Source: Fragilaria crotonensis (lineage: Eukaryota; Bacillariophyta; Fragilariophyceae; Fragilariales; Fragilariaceae). From it: a stretch of DNA of 64,000 bases. A program made the translations under genes and the position numbers. The notes under the pieces are model-generated. The model was not told where the DNA came from and did not search any database. It was given only the letters and a program-made list of their open reading frames with translations. Below, piece by piece: positions 13,451 to 26,976 of the stretch. Each line of letters starts with the position of its first letter. Positions within the stretch are counted from its first letter, which is position 1. The DNA lies in NCBI GenBank assembly GCA_022925895.1, contig JAKSYS010000124.1:1-64000 (forward strand), read 5' to 3'.

Positions 13451-13571
13451 TGGTTGCTCGCCAGACCCCGTCCTGGCCCATATCCTGACCGGTCGCCGGG
13501 TTCCTCTCCCGAAACTCCGATCTGTCTCATTTAAATCTGGTGCCTAGCACCGATTTAAATTGCTCTAACCC

Positions 13572-16500
13572 TTGTTCTTTTCATTCCAGCCCTCACCCAA
13601 TACCAGCAGTACATGTCCCTACTGCTGGGAGAAAGAAATTCTCATTCCTTGCGCTCACTTTTTTTGCAAAACTGTTCTCACCCAACTAACACTTCATCCT
13701 CAACTTTTGCAACACTCACCATGGCCAACCCAGCGCCCACCCGTTCGCCTCCAACCAAGGCCAACCTCCCTCCGCCCATTGTGTGAAACCTACGAAGCAC
13801 ATGGCGAACTACGTCGCCGCCGACGGCGATTTTGCAGCTCCTTTGATGCACTCAAAATGCTGTTCTACCTTGCAACACTTCAAACATCTATGCTGCAACT
13901 TCTAACCACTTCACTAACACTTATCCTACAGCTGGAACTAACACCTTCACGCCCAAGAAGAGCACCAACAAGGCTCCAGGCGATTTTCAGCGCGCTCGCA
14001 CGGCCCTGACTCAGCAAGAGTCCGCCGAGATCTCGCGTTTCCTTGCAATCGTCGAGCAAGAACGCGCCCAAGACACCAAGACCAGGGTTACCTACGCCTG
14101 CAAACCTCCAACGAAGCAGGATCTACCGAAATGGGTCGCTCCCATTCTATTTCCAACGCAAACGGCGCCACCAACGACATCGAAGCCGCCGAACCCAAAA
14201 CGACAATGACGACGACGCGCGCAACACCTCCCACTCCCTCCCGCGCCAAGAAGACTCCCCACTCGCCTCCTACGAAAGGCCTATCAAGAAACAACGTGTT
14301 AGCTTTGATACCAACGTCGCAATCATCAAGAACAAGGACTACAATGAAGTCGCGAAATGCGACTCTTTCAAGATCCCGGCGTTCAACGCCGAAGACCTCT
14401 CCAACGACAAGAGGGGTACCATTCGAACCGTCTTGAAAGTGCTTTCCAATGCACTTCTCCATCCGCAATCCGACGATTACTCGTAGAGAAATCGTCGAAA
14501 CCGCGAAGCCCATCAAGTTATTTCACGAAAACGCACGTTTCACGACCGTTCCCCGAAGACGCTCTCCCCGAGAATTCTGACGACGCCATCCTCTCCGGCG
14601 ACGAAAGAGCTTCTCGAACAAGACCTCACTGACCTTAATCCGCCAGAAATTGGCGGAGAACGAGACGAAACAGTGACGGCAGAAATGGATGACAACCATT
14701 CCAAAACGCAATTCATGTATGGCGCCGACAACGAGTATACACCCGCGACGCCAGAACATGTGGTTTTTCCTCCTGGTACTGTTTTTACGGCGGTCTCACG
14801 ACAGACGAACAGTTCTTCCGCGAGTACTGCCCTTCTACGCCTGGGCACGCTACCCGTTTCTACCCACACCGCATCAATGCGGTCATACACCGCGGCAGAG
14901 TGTTCTTCCCTGGGACTCCGCCCAGCACAACCTCCGGCCGCACTCGCGGCATTTCAGTCACCAGTCTCCCGACGAGAACACCCCGTCCACGGTGACGCCA
15001 TCAATGGCCCTGGTCACAACGACGGCATTGGTCCGATGTCCGAGCGCGATCCCGGAATCGAAAATGCCGTTAACCCCAACTTCAACGACGACATTTGCGA
15101 AAATGTCCTTGCTGTAGTTAACATGTCAGCCAATACCTCTATCTACTCGCCGCCTGCGCTGAGTAGTAGACGTAGCGTGCATTTGTACATGCCTGAACTC
15201 ACACGTACGTCATGTACCCTCACACTGCCTTCACAGACGGAATCCGAACAAAACCAATGGACAGAAATATTCATCAAGACTCCTCCCAGGACGAGAAATC
15301 GAAATTCCCTACGTCGAATTTCCACGCCGCCCTACACTGACAAGACTCCCGCGGACACCACCCACGCGTCTGTGGACATGCTGACGTCTACGTTTCCAGC
15401 ACAGCCACACGCAATGTCCGCCTTCCATCGCCCGGACACCAAGATCTACGGTGAGACAGACACAACGAACAAGAAAACTACCCGCGTCAGTCACATATCA
15501 CAATTTTTCATCCAAGAAAACTGCAGCCCCTACAAACTGCAATCCTTTTATTTTCAACCCATCTCCGAAGACCCTCATATTTTTCATCCCATCGTCGACA
15601 GCGCGACTACGAGACATCATCTACCGCGTGCAACGCCTCACGTCTCATTCAAGACCCTGAAGCTTTAGGATTCCAACGCCCTTCAGCTTCGACAGACATC
15701 CATCTCCCTTCACGTTTGCATCCGAAACTTTTTCACCTTTATTCTCCCACTTCACCGCCACCGACGGCGCCTACGACTGCCTTTCTACGACTACAGGCAT
15801 CACCAACTTCGTGAAGCCATGTCAAGTGATCACCCTACGGATCCCTACCGACTTGACACCCGTGTCCCCTACCGACAGACAGCACATTGGACCCAATCCA
15901 CCATGTGCCCTTCCTGCAGCACTCCTCTGAGCTTGACTCAAGGACTAACCTCATGCTGCCCTTCTATATTACCCTGATGCAACTTTGCAGGATAATGTTA
16001 ATGGGCCAGTCACCATGCGCAATCTACCTGCATGCGTTGACGTTAGCATCACCGCTGCATCCTTCTGCCTCCGATACATCCAATCGACGCCGCGACCAAG
16101 AAATGTATCCGTGACCTCACTACGGACCACCTACGTCATTTCTTCCGCGAACTTCACCCCGTCCTAACTGTGGATCATACAACTATTGCTGACAATGATG
16201 ACAGCATTGAGTACATCCAATGTATGCAACACACTTTGAACAGGACAACCAACTTAGTCATGGACAATTTACCTGCTGAATTGCTCCAAACTAACTTCCC
16301 AGATGGCACCCCTGCCTCTTATCTGAGTCTCCTGACTGATCATGAGCCAGACACCCCAGGCCATGAATGTGCCTTGCCATTCTCTATGCCTTCAAGACAC
16401 TGCATCTTGTTCACTTTCTGACCTACCCTCAAGTCAAGATTCCACTTTCAAGTTCATGCCACATGACCTCTCTGATATCATCCGAATGTGCCATCCTTGC

Positions 16501-17400
16501 GACAGCACTGCGTTTATTTCCCAACCGAAGTAATTTCAGAGACGTCCTGCATTCATTCACACTTTCTTCCAAGACCAGCAAGTTGCTTCCAACCCTTCGA
16601 CAAGCGACAAGACAGCCAACGCTCATCCTACAATGAGCATCCTACCAACTTTGGCTCAACCTCACTATTTGCCTTCACTTATTCTCCGCTTGTGAACGGC
16701 TTTGGTGACCCATCTCCCAAATCCCACCTAGAAGCTCTCGCTGCTAGGTCCCTCATCTCAGCTGCCCTCCAACACCATGCATCTCTTCTACCAAGGTCAC
16801 CAATGGTGATGACCCAGATTTGCAACCCACCAACATCATTCTGGAGCCCTACCCCAGCTGACATGATCTTCAACTACCATTGCTCTGCCTTCCCAATGGC
16901 TACTCTACCTACAACTGAGCAGCTCCATGGCAACACTACCTATGCAATGAACCCTGCTACCACCCTAGCAGTGAACTTCGTGATTTGTCGAGATATTTCT
17001 CCAAATTACCTCCAAGAGATCGATATCCCCGCTGGAAACCATCAATATTCCTCGGACAAGTCCCATTTCATCCCGATCTCTACCAACACCTACAACTACT
17101 CGATCGACTTTCTACCAGATCATGAGTATCTACTCTTCCGTGTTGTCAAGACTTGATGTTATCGATCCCCAACGTGTGCTACCGCAGACCCCAGAACCAT
17201 CCAATGTTCTCATCTTCCAAGGTACACACTCAGAGAACCCATCCTACACCTCTGGATCTCAAGTTGAACTGCCTATTCCAAAGGAAGGAGCACACACCTT
17301 CCCTATCATCTATGATTCTGGCAATCTGCCCATCATTTTGATCACAGAAATGGCAATGTTGAACCCTACACTTCAACCACAGTTCAAGCCCTTTTTCAGA
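13572..17400 (+). other. Leader coding region of fossil B
   Basis: About 3.8 kb between the 5' LTR and gag that is coding-like and shared with fossils A (about 1000-3500) and C (about 47470-50880, inverted). It starts with a RING-like cluster of C-x2-C...C-x-H-x2-C form, followed by Ser/Thr/Pro-rich and acidic stretches. The function of this leader product is not known to me. Confidence 0.6.
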
Positions 17401-17929
17401 CTCAAGCTTGCATTCCTATGACTGCAAACTATGAAGCAAATCAATGGGCATGTCCTAACAATCCCAGTCAACTTTGGCGCCAGTCAAACCCTGTCCACCA
17501 TGTTGTTGATGATCCTCACACTGTTCCCTTGATCTTGCTATCAGACTTATCCAAGTTATCACCACGAAACGTGGATCCGACAATGTCTACCGCGCTTGGG
17601 CCTTGCCACATCTTCAAGACGCCCTCCAAAAGCCGGCTGATCAGATCAAACACAATCGCTTTTCATTTTTCTGGCAACAGCACAATCACCCAGAATACCC
17701 ACACAAACAAGACTCCAGAATTACTCCTTAATGTCATTCCTGGTGAGTCTAGTTCCTTGTGTTCTGACAATGAAAGCACAGCCAAATCTATTACTTGCAA
17801 CTCACTTATCCCTCCTGGCCACAGACACAATGATGTGAATGCAACAGAGGATAATTGCAATGTAATTAGATATGATTTGGAAAAACAACAATGTCCTCTT
17901 GAACAATGCATTAGTTGTTCTCACACGCA

Positions 17930-17980
17930 GATCATCGCTTCTACCGGAAAACAACCCGGGAATCGAACCTGCAACCCCAA
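17930..17980 (-). other. tRNA B-box-like word inside fossil B
   Basis: On the minus strand GGTTCGATTCCCGG resembles a tRNA TpsiC arm, but I could not fold matching acceptor, D and anticodon arms around it. Noted only as a possible tRNA-derived scrap. Confidence 0.15.
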
Positions 17981-18745
17981 TCCTGAAAATTCTGACAGTT
18001 CTACCGAAATTGACGAAACAGAACATGAAACGTCAGCAATTCCTGAAAACTCACCCATTCTGACACTCCTGCTCCCTTTATTGACACTTCACACAAAATC
18101 CGACAGAAAATCCGTCGAATCCCTTGCAGCGTCTGTCACGTGCAGTCGGACAAATTCTAACACCAAAAACCCCTTGTCCGACACAGCAGACCAAACCCAG
18201 CCTCCACCCGCTGAAATTGTTCCCAAAACACCAACGTCAAGACCAAACGCTCCGTTACCGACAAAACGCTCAGAAACTCACCCAACGCTCGCTTACCCGC
18301 CAAGACAAGAGACATCTCTTCGACAACGACGCACCAAGACGACTAACAAGAAGACGACAACGGACCGCCTCAGATTTCTTAGGTTCTCCTGATGCCCCAC
18401 TTCATCAACAAGAACCGACTTCATATCCTCCGATTGAAGATCTGACAAGAACGCTCCTGAAATACGCCAAGACTGCAAACCTTCGAAGCTGAACTATCCA
18501 AGTGATCTTCTCCAACGCGACGTCAGTTCAATGCCTTTATGGACAACCTTCAATTGTTTGCAACATATCTCCATGGACACGCAATGTCTTTGACCTCTGG
18601 CCAAAGCAAATCAGCTACTCCCATCCATGCATTGGCACAGCACTCTACAACCTGATCTTCACCAACATCAGTGATCCTTGCCAGAAGCACATCATTGACT
18701 GTCCACCTGATGCCAGAACTGCCATTCTGACTCTAAGACGTCATT

Positions 18746-19623
18746 GTGCTCCACTCACCCAAGATCACATTGAACGCGCGCGAATCCTTCTACTCGATCA
18801 AACAAGGTCACCAAGAAGTTGCGACATCATACTTGAATCGCATTCGGACTCTAACGCGCGACTGCTATCATGCCGGTATCCCTAACACCGATGCCGACAT
18901 TATCAAGCGAACCATCCGTGGCGGCAGCAATCACCACTTTTATGCTGCTTCCTACCAACGTTTTGACGCCGACATCCGTCGAGCTGAGTTGAATGACGAA
19001 GAACTACCCACTTTGCGGAACTTGAGAGCCATTTGCTGAACATCGACGACTCGCGTGGACTCACTCTCCCTTCCCAAAATCAACGCAATTACAACCAGCA
19101 TGCAAATTCTGCACGTCAACCGTTTTCAAACCAATCCTCTCGCCCTCGCCAAGGCACAACGCGCGTTTTCACACCACGCCAACAACATGCCTTCAGTTCT
19201 ATGATGCGACCGTACACTGCTTCAAACAACAGACCACCGCATCGACCAAACAATCGAGGACCGAATCAAGCTCCTGCACCACCAAGACAACATAACAACA
19301 ATGATCGCAGGAGCACACCACAACAATCTCGCCCTTTTCAACAACAGAATCGCGGCTCACGCCCTCCTCTCAGACCGATATCTTCAAACAATGGAAATCA
19401 ACGGCGCCCTCCAAACAACACACCAGCTGTGAGACGAAACCCTAACACATCCAATGCTGCAAATATTGTATGCAATAACTGTGGTAGACTTGGCCACTAT
19501 GCTAATCGATGCATAACCGCCAATCGCTCATCAACTAACCAGAACAACCGTGGAGGACCGCCGCCCAGAAATCCAAACAATGAAAATGCAGCACCCCAAC
19601 CAGCGTGCTTACTTCATTACTGA
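18746..19623 (+). other. gag part of fossil B with zinc knuckle
   Basis: Gag-like helical region, then an Asn/Gln/Arg-rich linker and a CCHC knuckle (CNNCGRLGHYANRC) near 19470-19510. Close relative of the gag part of fossil A. Confidence 0.75.
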
Positions 19624-19743
19624 CTCAACTGCTTCTAACTCCCATGCTTTTCACCATCAAGCATACATGGCCTCCTGTGACCTCCAGGCACCTTCAATGG
19701 CCCATCTGCAGTTACCTCATGGCCTGATGTCAATGCTCCTCAG

Positions 19744-22700
19744 ATGGAAATCAACAGAGCATTGCTCAACAATGATTTCTTACCATCAGCACCAAACTCT
19801 CCACCCAACACAGGCTCAACAGAACTCTTCCCTGAAGACCCCTTATCAACACATCAAAGATTTGGACCACCAAGTCTTGACAACTGGCTACCTGACAGTG
19901 GTGCCACATGTCATTATACACCCGTTTTCAGCGACCTTCGTGATGTTGAAGCCTGCCACATCCCTGTCTCTCTTGCTGACGGAACCACCAAGATCTCAAC
20001 ATTCAAAGGAACCACTGACTGCTACTTCACCTCTGATGAAGGACAAAAGTCTATCCTTGGCCTAACTGATGTTTATTATATTGAAGGTCTCAGCCACCGC
20101 CTTCTCCCTGACAACCATCTCTGCAACCCAGAATTTCACAGTCATCATCCAGAACAGAGCCACTACAATCCAGTTCCCAAACAATTCAAAATACACATGG
20201 CCCCTGCTCCTGCATGAACTCCCAACACAGAATGCCTTTTCTACCATGGCACAACCTGTGGACACCACACCTGATGAAACTTCCTTCTCCCCTGCATTTG
20301 ACCAACATGTTGATCCTACACAAGCTGACACCTCAAGACCAACAACTTCTTTGCCTCTTGAGACCATATCCGTCGCCTTGCGCACCGAAATTTCCGCAAT
20401 CTCATGACCGGATCCCTGCATCACGGAATGATCATACACTCTCGCCTGCGATTGACAAAAACACTTGGCCAATTCGTATCTCGATCAGCCAAAACACGCT
20501 CGCAGCAAAATTCCTCTCAGACAAGGCTCAGAACCGTTTCACCAACTTCACCTTGATCTCATGAGAAACCCTTTCGGTTTGGACTCACCACTGCAACAAA
20601 CTATTCAGCCTACCTCTTTATTGTCACAACACCTGGCAAGCTAACTGGCTGGATAGGACTTCCAACTGAAAGCACCACATCCATCATCACAGCCCTTAAG
20701 TCCTGGCTTACTCAGACAGAACTACTTGGCCGCACAAAGTCCGTCCGCTTCATCCGTACTGATGCCGGATCTGCCTTTACATCTGCAAAATTCATCACAG
20801 AATGCACCAACCTTGGAATCAAACTTGAAGCTGCTGCTCCAGAACACCAAGAAATGAATGGCATCTGTGAAGCCAAATGGAGAGAAGTTCACAACACTGC
20901 AAATGTACTTCTCAACACTGCCCGACTTGGCGGTGCCTTCTTCCATCATGCACATGCCTATGCTGTTAGCATTATTAATGCTTGTCCAGCCAAGAATGTG
21001 ACTGACCAACATGGCAACCCAACCACACCCTTCCAATACAGCTATGGCAGAAAACCAAGCCTTGCCAACTTCCGTGTATTTGGATGCCCTGTCTACTTCA
21101 AGCGCTACGAACCGACCTTCCGCAACAAGCTCATTACCTATAAGCAACAACTCCAACGTGCTTCCCGTGGTATCTTCATCGGTTTCCAGAGAACTCAGCC
21201 GGATGGCTAGTTTACTCTCCTGATCATCCGCAGCGCATCGTAATCACTCGCGACGCCTACTTTGATGAAGACTTCAGCTCTGCCCTTGCCTTCGATTCAA
21301 AGCCCTTTGCCGGAGCCATTCCCATCCGATCTCACTTGGATCCCAATGGACTCCAATCTTTGGACAACTCTGAACCATCAATTGTCCACCAAACCGGATC
21401 TGCTGCCAATCTAGGCATCACACCATCCACCTATCTTGAAGAACTCCATGACTCTGAACAACTTTTACAAGCACAAGACAATGGCCCTTCAAGCCTGCCC
21501 ATCCAGAAGATGATATTGATGACACTGATCCCATCACAGAATCTGACATCTCTCCTGGACCAACACCACCAACTCCTCAGCTGATCAACTGGACCTTTCA
21601 CCAACTGAGACACACCCCACTTCACAAGGAAATGACTTTATACTTCCAAGAGTGTGCTGAATCTCTGCCATCAGTTGATCCCATCCACACTGCCATGCTC
21701 GCCGTTGACGCATCCACAACTTCGCCCACCGACGATCCCGTGGACAAGTATCTCCCTGAACCGCAATCCTTCAAAGCCGTTCTCAAACTTGACGATGACG
21801 TCCGCAATGCCTGGCTACATGCTATTCGCATGGAAATCAAGAACTTAATCGACCACGATACCTTCATTCTGGGTGAACAACCCCGGAAAGATGAACTCAT
21901 CATCCCTGTCAAACTTGTCTTGAAAGCAAAACAAACTGCAACTGGTAAACTTGAAAAACTTAAAGCTCGCCTTGTCGCCCGTGGCGACTTGGAAAAACGA
22001 CGATTGAAGAAAACTAAAGCTGCTTACCAGCAATTTCTCCAACAACAAAAACAAGACAATGCTGAAAACAATCCTGAATCCAGCAAGACAACTAACACCA
22101 TCCCAATTGAGGTACCTCAACCTTTTGAGGACACATGGTCACCCTGTGCATCTTCAAGAGGGTCAAGTTACTTCTCTCAACAATCTGTGCATCCCACCGC
22201 ACTCTCAAAAGTGCCGACTTCATTGGCGCATATCTACAAGCCAAAGTCATCGGTCGCCACTTTGTCAGACTTCCACTTGAGTATGCATATTACTTCCCTG
22301 AATATGCTAAATACTTTGGAACTCCAGCCCTTTTGAACAAGGGAATCTATGGACTTGTTTACTCTGGAAAATATTGGAACATTGAATTCTCTGAATGGCT
22401 TTACTCAAAGGATTCATCCAATCCCAGTCTGAACCCTCCTATTTTGTCTTTTACAACAAACACAACCAATGGTTACGCCTTCTCTTCTTTGTCGACGACA
22501 TGCTCTACGCTGGCAGCAATGACGCCATCGAAAAAGAATTCGAAGAATCTGTCCGCAATCGCTTTGACGTCAAGTTCCTTGGACCTGCTCAATGGTTCTT
22601 GCAAATGCGTATCCATCAACACAAAGACAAAACCTACACTCGACCAACATCGCTACGTTCTCAACACTTTGCAACGTTACGATCCCAACTCCGAGTTCCC

Positions 22701-23517
22701 TGAACGTGAAACACCATTCCCACCGGATTACACCTTCAGTAAAGACAATCGACCTGTCACCGATCATGACAAACAAGTTGTCGAACAACACGAGAAACGC
22801 CTCCCATTCCGCTCCGCTGTATGTACGCTACTCTATCTTGCCTACAACACCCGTGCTGATATCCTCTTCGCAGTCTGCAAACTTGCAAAAGCCTGCGTCT
22901 GCCCTGGCGAACTCGACTTCCGTGCTCTTATCTGGCTGATTGGCTACCTACGCCGTCGCCCATATTATGCCATCAAGTTCTACCGGATGCCACGACCAAC
23001 CCTGTTTACGACATATGTCGTCAACACCGCATTCCCCATTCCGACTTAACCGTATTTTCCGACGCCAGCTGGCAAGATTGCCCTGACACTGGCCGCTCTA
23101 CTGTCGGTTATATGATCTTCCACAACGGTGCTCTCATCGAAGCCAACTCTACGATGCCAACACCAATTGCTATGTCAACGTCCGAGGCCGAATACATGGC
23201 CGCATGCTCTCCATGGCCACAGCTCACATTCGGATGCTACTCTACGACATGACATATCTCGGAACCAAACATTGGCGCGAATCTATGCAGCGTCTTCCAA
23301 CCATCCATCGATTCTCATGATCGACAACGAAGCCACTGTGCAGATCGCCAAGAACGGCAAATTAACCCGCAAGACTCGTCACATCGAACGACGTTTCCAC
23401 TATGTCCGTCAAGGCCAACAAGACGGTATACATCAACTACATTGGATACCTTGCGATTCTCAACTTGCCGACATCCTCACAAAAACACAAGTCTCTTCCA
23501 AAATTGATCAACATTGA
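19744..23517 (+). other. pol parts of fossil B (PR, IN, RT, RH)
   Basis: Aspartic protease signature LPDSGATCHY near 19890; integrase core with RTDAGSAF and PEHQEMNGICE at about 20750-20870; reverse transcriptase with FVDDMLYAGS near 22490; RNase H with STSEAEYMAAC near 23180 and a distal ADILTKT near 23470. The order is that of Copia elements. Broken fossil. Confidence 0.85.
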
Positions 23518-23591
23518 CAAAGTCTTCTGTACACTTCCTGATCACATGCTACAATCTACAAGTGAATCTACAGAGATTTGATTCAAGAGGG

Positions 23592-24473
23592 TGTTAAACA
23601 TTCCGTATCGCCCTACATATTTTCTATTATCCCTATCCTAAACTGTCGCTCGCATGCACAGTAAAACATTACATCCGTGCTCCAGTAACCAGTGCGACAC
23701 TGCACGACTGGAATCAAAACTCACGTCGATTCAAATCATGTTCATCTCATTCCTCGAGTTTGAACATTGATTTTCAAACGACGCTCAACGCCTCGTTTAC
23801 GCAACGCAGCCGTACGCTGCTGACCGTGATTGATATGAGTGTTCCTCATTGTTCCAAGGAACACTCCCTTCATCAGACCTCTCATGGTCGCCTTCATTTC
23901 TTCCCACAATTGTCAATTTTTCATATTTTAGTGTCACTCACCTTTTTACTTACTGCACATATTTTTCGCACGATGATGATGATCGACCATGACGCGTTTT
24001 ACCCGCCGTCGTCATGACATCATATATACCGTGCTGTACAAATATACGTAGTGAGTACGACGGTACTCACTACAACAATAACGACAACACAACACAACGG
24101 CGACCGGTACAACAGTACCTTTCGCACACAACTTCCTCTGCCCGTCGATAGTACGCGCACGTCTGAGTTTACGTTACTGTACATAACGATAAACTAATAG
24201 ACAGTGCCCACTATACGACACGCGATATTTATACTAGTCAGTCTCTCGCACATACGTGTAGCGATAGAACGACAGATAGTACATGTATCGTTATCTGTAG
24301 CGGTAGACAGCACTGCGTAGCTGTACCGTTTATAGATGAACTGAGCAGTAGTCAGTGTCGTACTAGACACTTACCTACTGGGGGCGTACTCCGTAACGGT
24401 TACGTCCTGGTTCTTAACCCGAACCCTATGCCGACCTGCGCGTCGCTAGGTTCCGTTAACCCGAACCATATCA
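23592..24473 (+). repeat. 3' LTR of fossil B
   Basis: Starts TGTTAAAC after the purine-rich tract and ends ATATCA, followed by the target duplication CCGAT (24474-24478). Confidence 0.92.
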
Positions 24474-24478
24474 CCGAT
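24474..24478 (+). repeat. Target-site duplication of fossil B, right copy
   Basis: CCGAT, identical to 12548-12552. Confidence 0.85.
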
Positions 24479-25059
24479 AGTCGATCCTCGAGTACTTGTA
24501 GTCTACCGGTAGTCCACAGGCGCAAGTAGCCTTCGTACGTGTCGTACCAGGTACTGTCTACTCCAGTATCTGATGTAGTACCGGCGCTCCCTGTGGCCGT
24601 GGACGTTGAATAATGTAGTAGTAGGTGCGACAGTAGACGCACTGGTTTTTTGTTTCGTGAAATGCAGTGCAGTAGCAAGTACCAGTACATGTATGCAGTG
24701 GAGAACGCAACGTCAATCCCGTTGGCAAACTCTTGGTCTACTTGTGTACCATGTACCAGTAGCAAGACCTACTGTATTGGTAATGGAACTGGTACCACAG
24801 TCCACAGGTACTGAGCATGTGCTTCGTTTTCTTTCTTTCTCCGTTCGCCATATCTGACCGTCAGTCGCCCGACCCGTCAGGACTGGATGATAGTTGGATG
24901 CCATGATCCGCATGTCCGCATGACATGTGGCCGTCGTGCATCGCCAACCGCAAAAACGAGAATACATCACCGTAACACAAACGACGTTGTTGCCCATCTC
25001 GTTCGTTGTTGATACAGTAATCCCGTCTCATTTTCCATCCATAACCACCCATTTCACGA
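24479..25059. other. Intergenic, upstream of cyclophilin gene
   Basis: No gene seen. GTAC-rich words (GTACCAGGTAC type) at 24480-24810, then a less biased stretch that should hold the promoter of the gene starting at 25060. Because fossil B inserted upstream, the ancestral spacer between FabH and this gene was only about 0.8 kb. Confidence 0.5.
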
Positions 25060-26032
25060 ATGGCCGCTACCATGACGTTACGGACCATGAAACTAGCGAC
25101 GTTGCCATTATCATCGTCGTCATCGTCAACATCCTACACAGTGTTGTCATCAATGTCATCCAACATGTCTGCCGTAGTAGTAGGGCTTGCACAAAAACAA
25201 CGACACCAAGGACGACAACAAATCCGTTTCTTCGGGACTGGTGCTCGAGGAGCTCGAGGATTGGGATGGTATCAAAAGTATCGTGAAGGTCGAGGAGGTC
25301 GTCACTTGCAGGGACCCCAATTTGATCGCGAATCTCGCGATGTTCTGGCCGAAATGAATGATACCATCTTTCGTATGGGATCCATGTGGTATACGATTCG
25401 ATTGTGTGAAATGGCGAGCAGCACCAGCAGCAACACTAGCAGCGATAGCGATGCCAGTGTAACCACTGGTACTACGACGAGTGACACGGATGAGTTTACA
25501 AACGAAGCCATCACGAACGACAACCCCTTGACGTTTCATGACTTGCATTTGGAGTTGGCCACAGCTGCCATGCCGCTCACGACCACCAACTTTGCTCTTT
25601 TGGGACCGCAGTATAAGAATACGATTGTGCATCGGATTGAAAAGAAGGTGGGTTTGTGCCTCGGCGATGTCAAGATGAATTTGGGTCGATCGGGATATTG
25701 TCACGAGTCCTTGTCTTCGACCGGAAAATTGCCGACAACAGAGCCACTTGTATTGAGCCATTTGGCGGGCGTTGTTACTATGGTATCGTCTGGTGTCGAT
25801 AAGGTGGATTCCCGATTCATGTTGTGTACTGCAGATGCCTATCAATTGGATGGCCGATTCGTGGCCTTTGGAAGACTATCACCAGCATCCTTGGCCATAT
25901 GTCAAGAAATCGAGAAATCGCACTATACAACGCGGGTTGCCCAATGTGGAAATCAAAGTCGTGTCCTGTGAGCCACTTGTGGAGAATACTTCAAGTGCTG
26001 TCAGCGAAGTCAGCGACGATCAATCAGCATAG
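25060..26032 (+). CDS. Divergent cyclophilin-type peptidyl-prolyl isomerase-like protein
   Basis: The ATG at 25060 opens a Ser/Thr-rich N-terminus with a basic, aromatic stretch (RQQIRFFGTGARGARG) that could be an organelle presequence. From about residue 160 the sequence follows the cyclophilin fold: HLELATAAMPLTTTNFALL (beta1-alpha1), YKNTIVHRIEK (compare the FHR strand), LSHLAGVVTMV, then DSRFMLCTADAYQLDGRFVAFG, matching the usual SQFFICT...LDGKHVVFG. The HR pair is kept, but the canonical GGD and active-site Trp positions are replaced, so isomerase activity is doubtful. Near 25925 the coding shifts frame, giving a C-terminus ending SEVSDDQSA with stop at 26032; without the shift it stops at 25971. 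Family assignment fairly sure, role unknown. Confidence 0.65.
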
Positions 26033-26111
26033 GCGATTTGTACTTAGAACTTTTGAAGGAAGTTGCCATTCTTGTTCAGCAAATAACATACGAGCACACG
26101 TCTATTTTAAA

Positions 26112-26363
26112 TCACTCAACATCTACCTGCAGGGGCTGACTTTCCCTAGTGGGGGAGCGTGTCGTTGCATTTACATCTTGCTCGAGGTGCAGGTGGTGGA
26201 ACGCGCGAGCCAGTGGTTCTGCAGCGAGTTGTCGCTGCTCTTGCTCCTGTCCCATGACGGTCACATCGCCATGCACTTCTGCCAGAAGACCCTTTCGATA
26301 GTTGTCAAGTTCGGAGTCACTCATACGGGAGAGTCGATATTGGAGGGACGTGTCGTGAAGCAT
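26112..26363 (-). CDS. Unidentified small or terminal exon
   Basis: An 83-codon frame, Glu/Gln-rich and open further upstream (a possible splice acceptor TTTTTAGTAG lies before it). It ends 80 bp from the convergent cyclophilin gene. I do not recognise it. It may be the last exon of a gene that also uses 26603-26842. Could be chance. Confidence 0.3.
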   Translation of the reverse strand: MLHDTSLQYRLSRMSDSELDNYRKGLLAEVHGDVTVMGQEQEQRQLAAEPLARAFHHLHLEQDVNATTRSPTRESQPLQVDVE

Positions 26364-26602
26364 TGTGCATCTACTAAAAAGGATCGTTTGATTGGATGCG
26401 GTGTAGCAAACAATCTGGTTCCTGGACTGTTGTGGTGGCTGGCGGTGAGATCTCCATCGACGGGGTGGTCGATCCTATGCAAGACTCAAAGTTTCACGAA
26501 TCAACAACAACCAGACAGTCACGAGATTAATCGAATGGGAGGAACATTCATACGAAAGCCCATTATAGGTTGAGTCCCACAAGTAACACAATGATTGCCA
26601 TC

Positions 26603-26842
26603 CTAAAGCCTAACGACGAGTAATCCAGTGCAATTAGGAAATGACTTGCCAACCAATGGTTCAAACATTCGACGAGCAAGACGGTCTTCCCTTCTGCGCT
26701 TGACGCGAACGAGTACGTTTGATCTCGCTGACATGTACTCCATCACCCATCGTCCAATGTGCAATCCATACTCTCGTGATTCCTCCATGTTGGAGCAGCA
26801 ATTTTGGTCGTCAGGTGATTCCACGATGTCTGTACCATACAA
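26603..26842 (-). CDS. Unidentified possible exon
   Basis: A 79-codon frame with an Arg-rich stretch (VKRRREDRLARRMFEPL). Same strand as 26112-26363 and lies between it and the STAND gene. No family recognised. Confidence 0.25.
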   Translation of the reverse strand: MYGTDIVESPDDQNCCSNMEESREYGLHIGRWVMEYMSARSNVLVRVKRRREDRLARRMFEPLVGKSFPNCTGLLVVRL

Positions 26843-26976
26843 GAGCAGTTTTCAGGTTTTCGCAATGGAAGCAGAACTAACACCTAATCTGTAGATGAGG
26901 ATGCGTTCGTCAAGACATCATGTCGCTAAGATGTTCAACAATTCAGAACTGGCAATGATGTGCAACAGTTAGGACC

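Larger units (their letters stand above)
12553..24473 (+). mobile_element. Copia-type (CoDi-like) LTR fossil B, full span
   Basis: An 11.9-kb element with LTRs 12553-13450 and 23592-24473, both TG...CA, and a perfect 5-bp target duplication. Parts in order: long leader coding region with a RING-like cluster; gag with a CCHC knuckle; aspartic protease (DSGAT); integrase; reverse transcriptase; RNase H. Integrase before reverse transcriptase identifies Copia rather than Gypsy. All parts are present but the coding is broken, by roughly ten or more interruptions. LTRs are near-identical, so the insertion is young. It landed about 0.2 kb downstream of FabH. Confidence 0.93.

Noticed and set aside
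17930-17980. tRNA gene on the minus strand
   Set aside because: Only a TpsiC-like word is present; no acceptor, D or anticodon arms could be paired.
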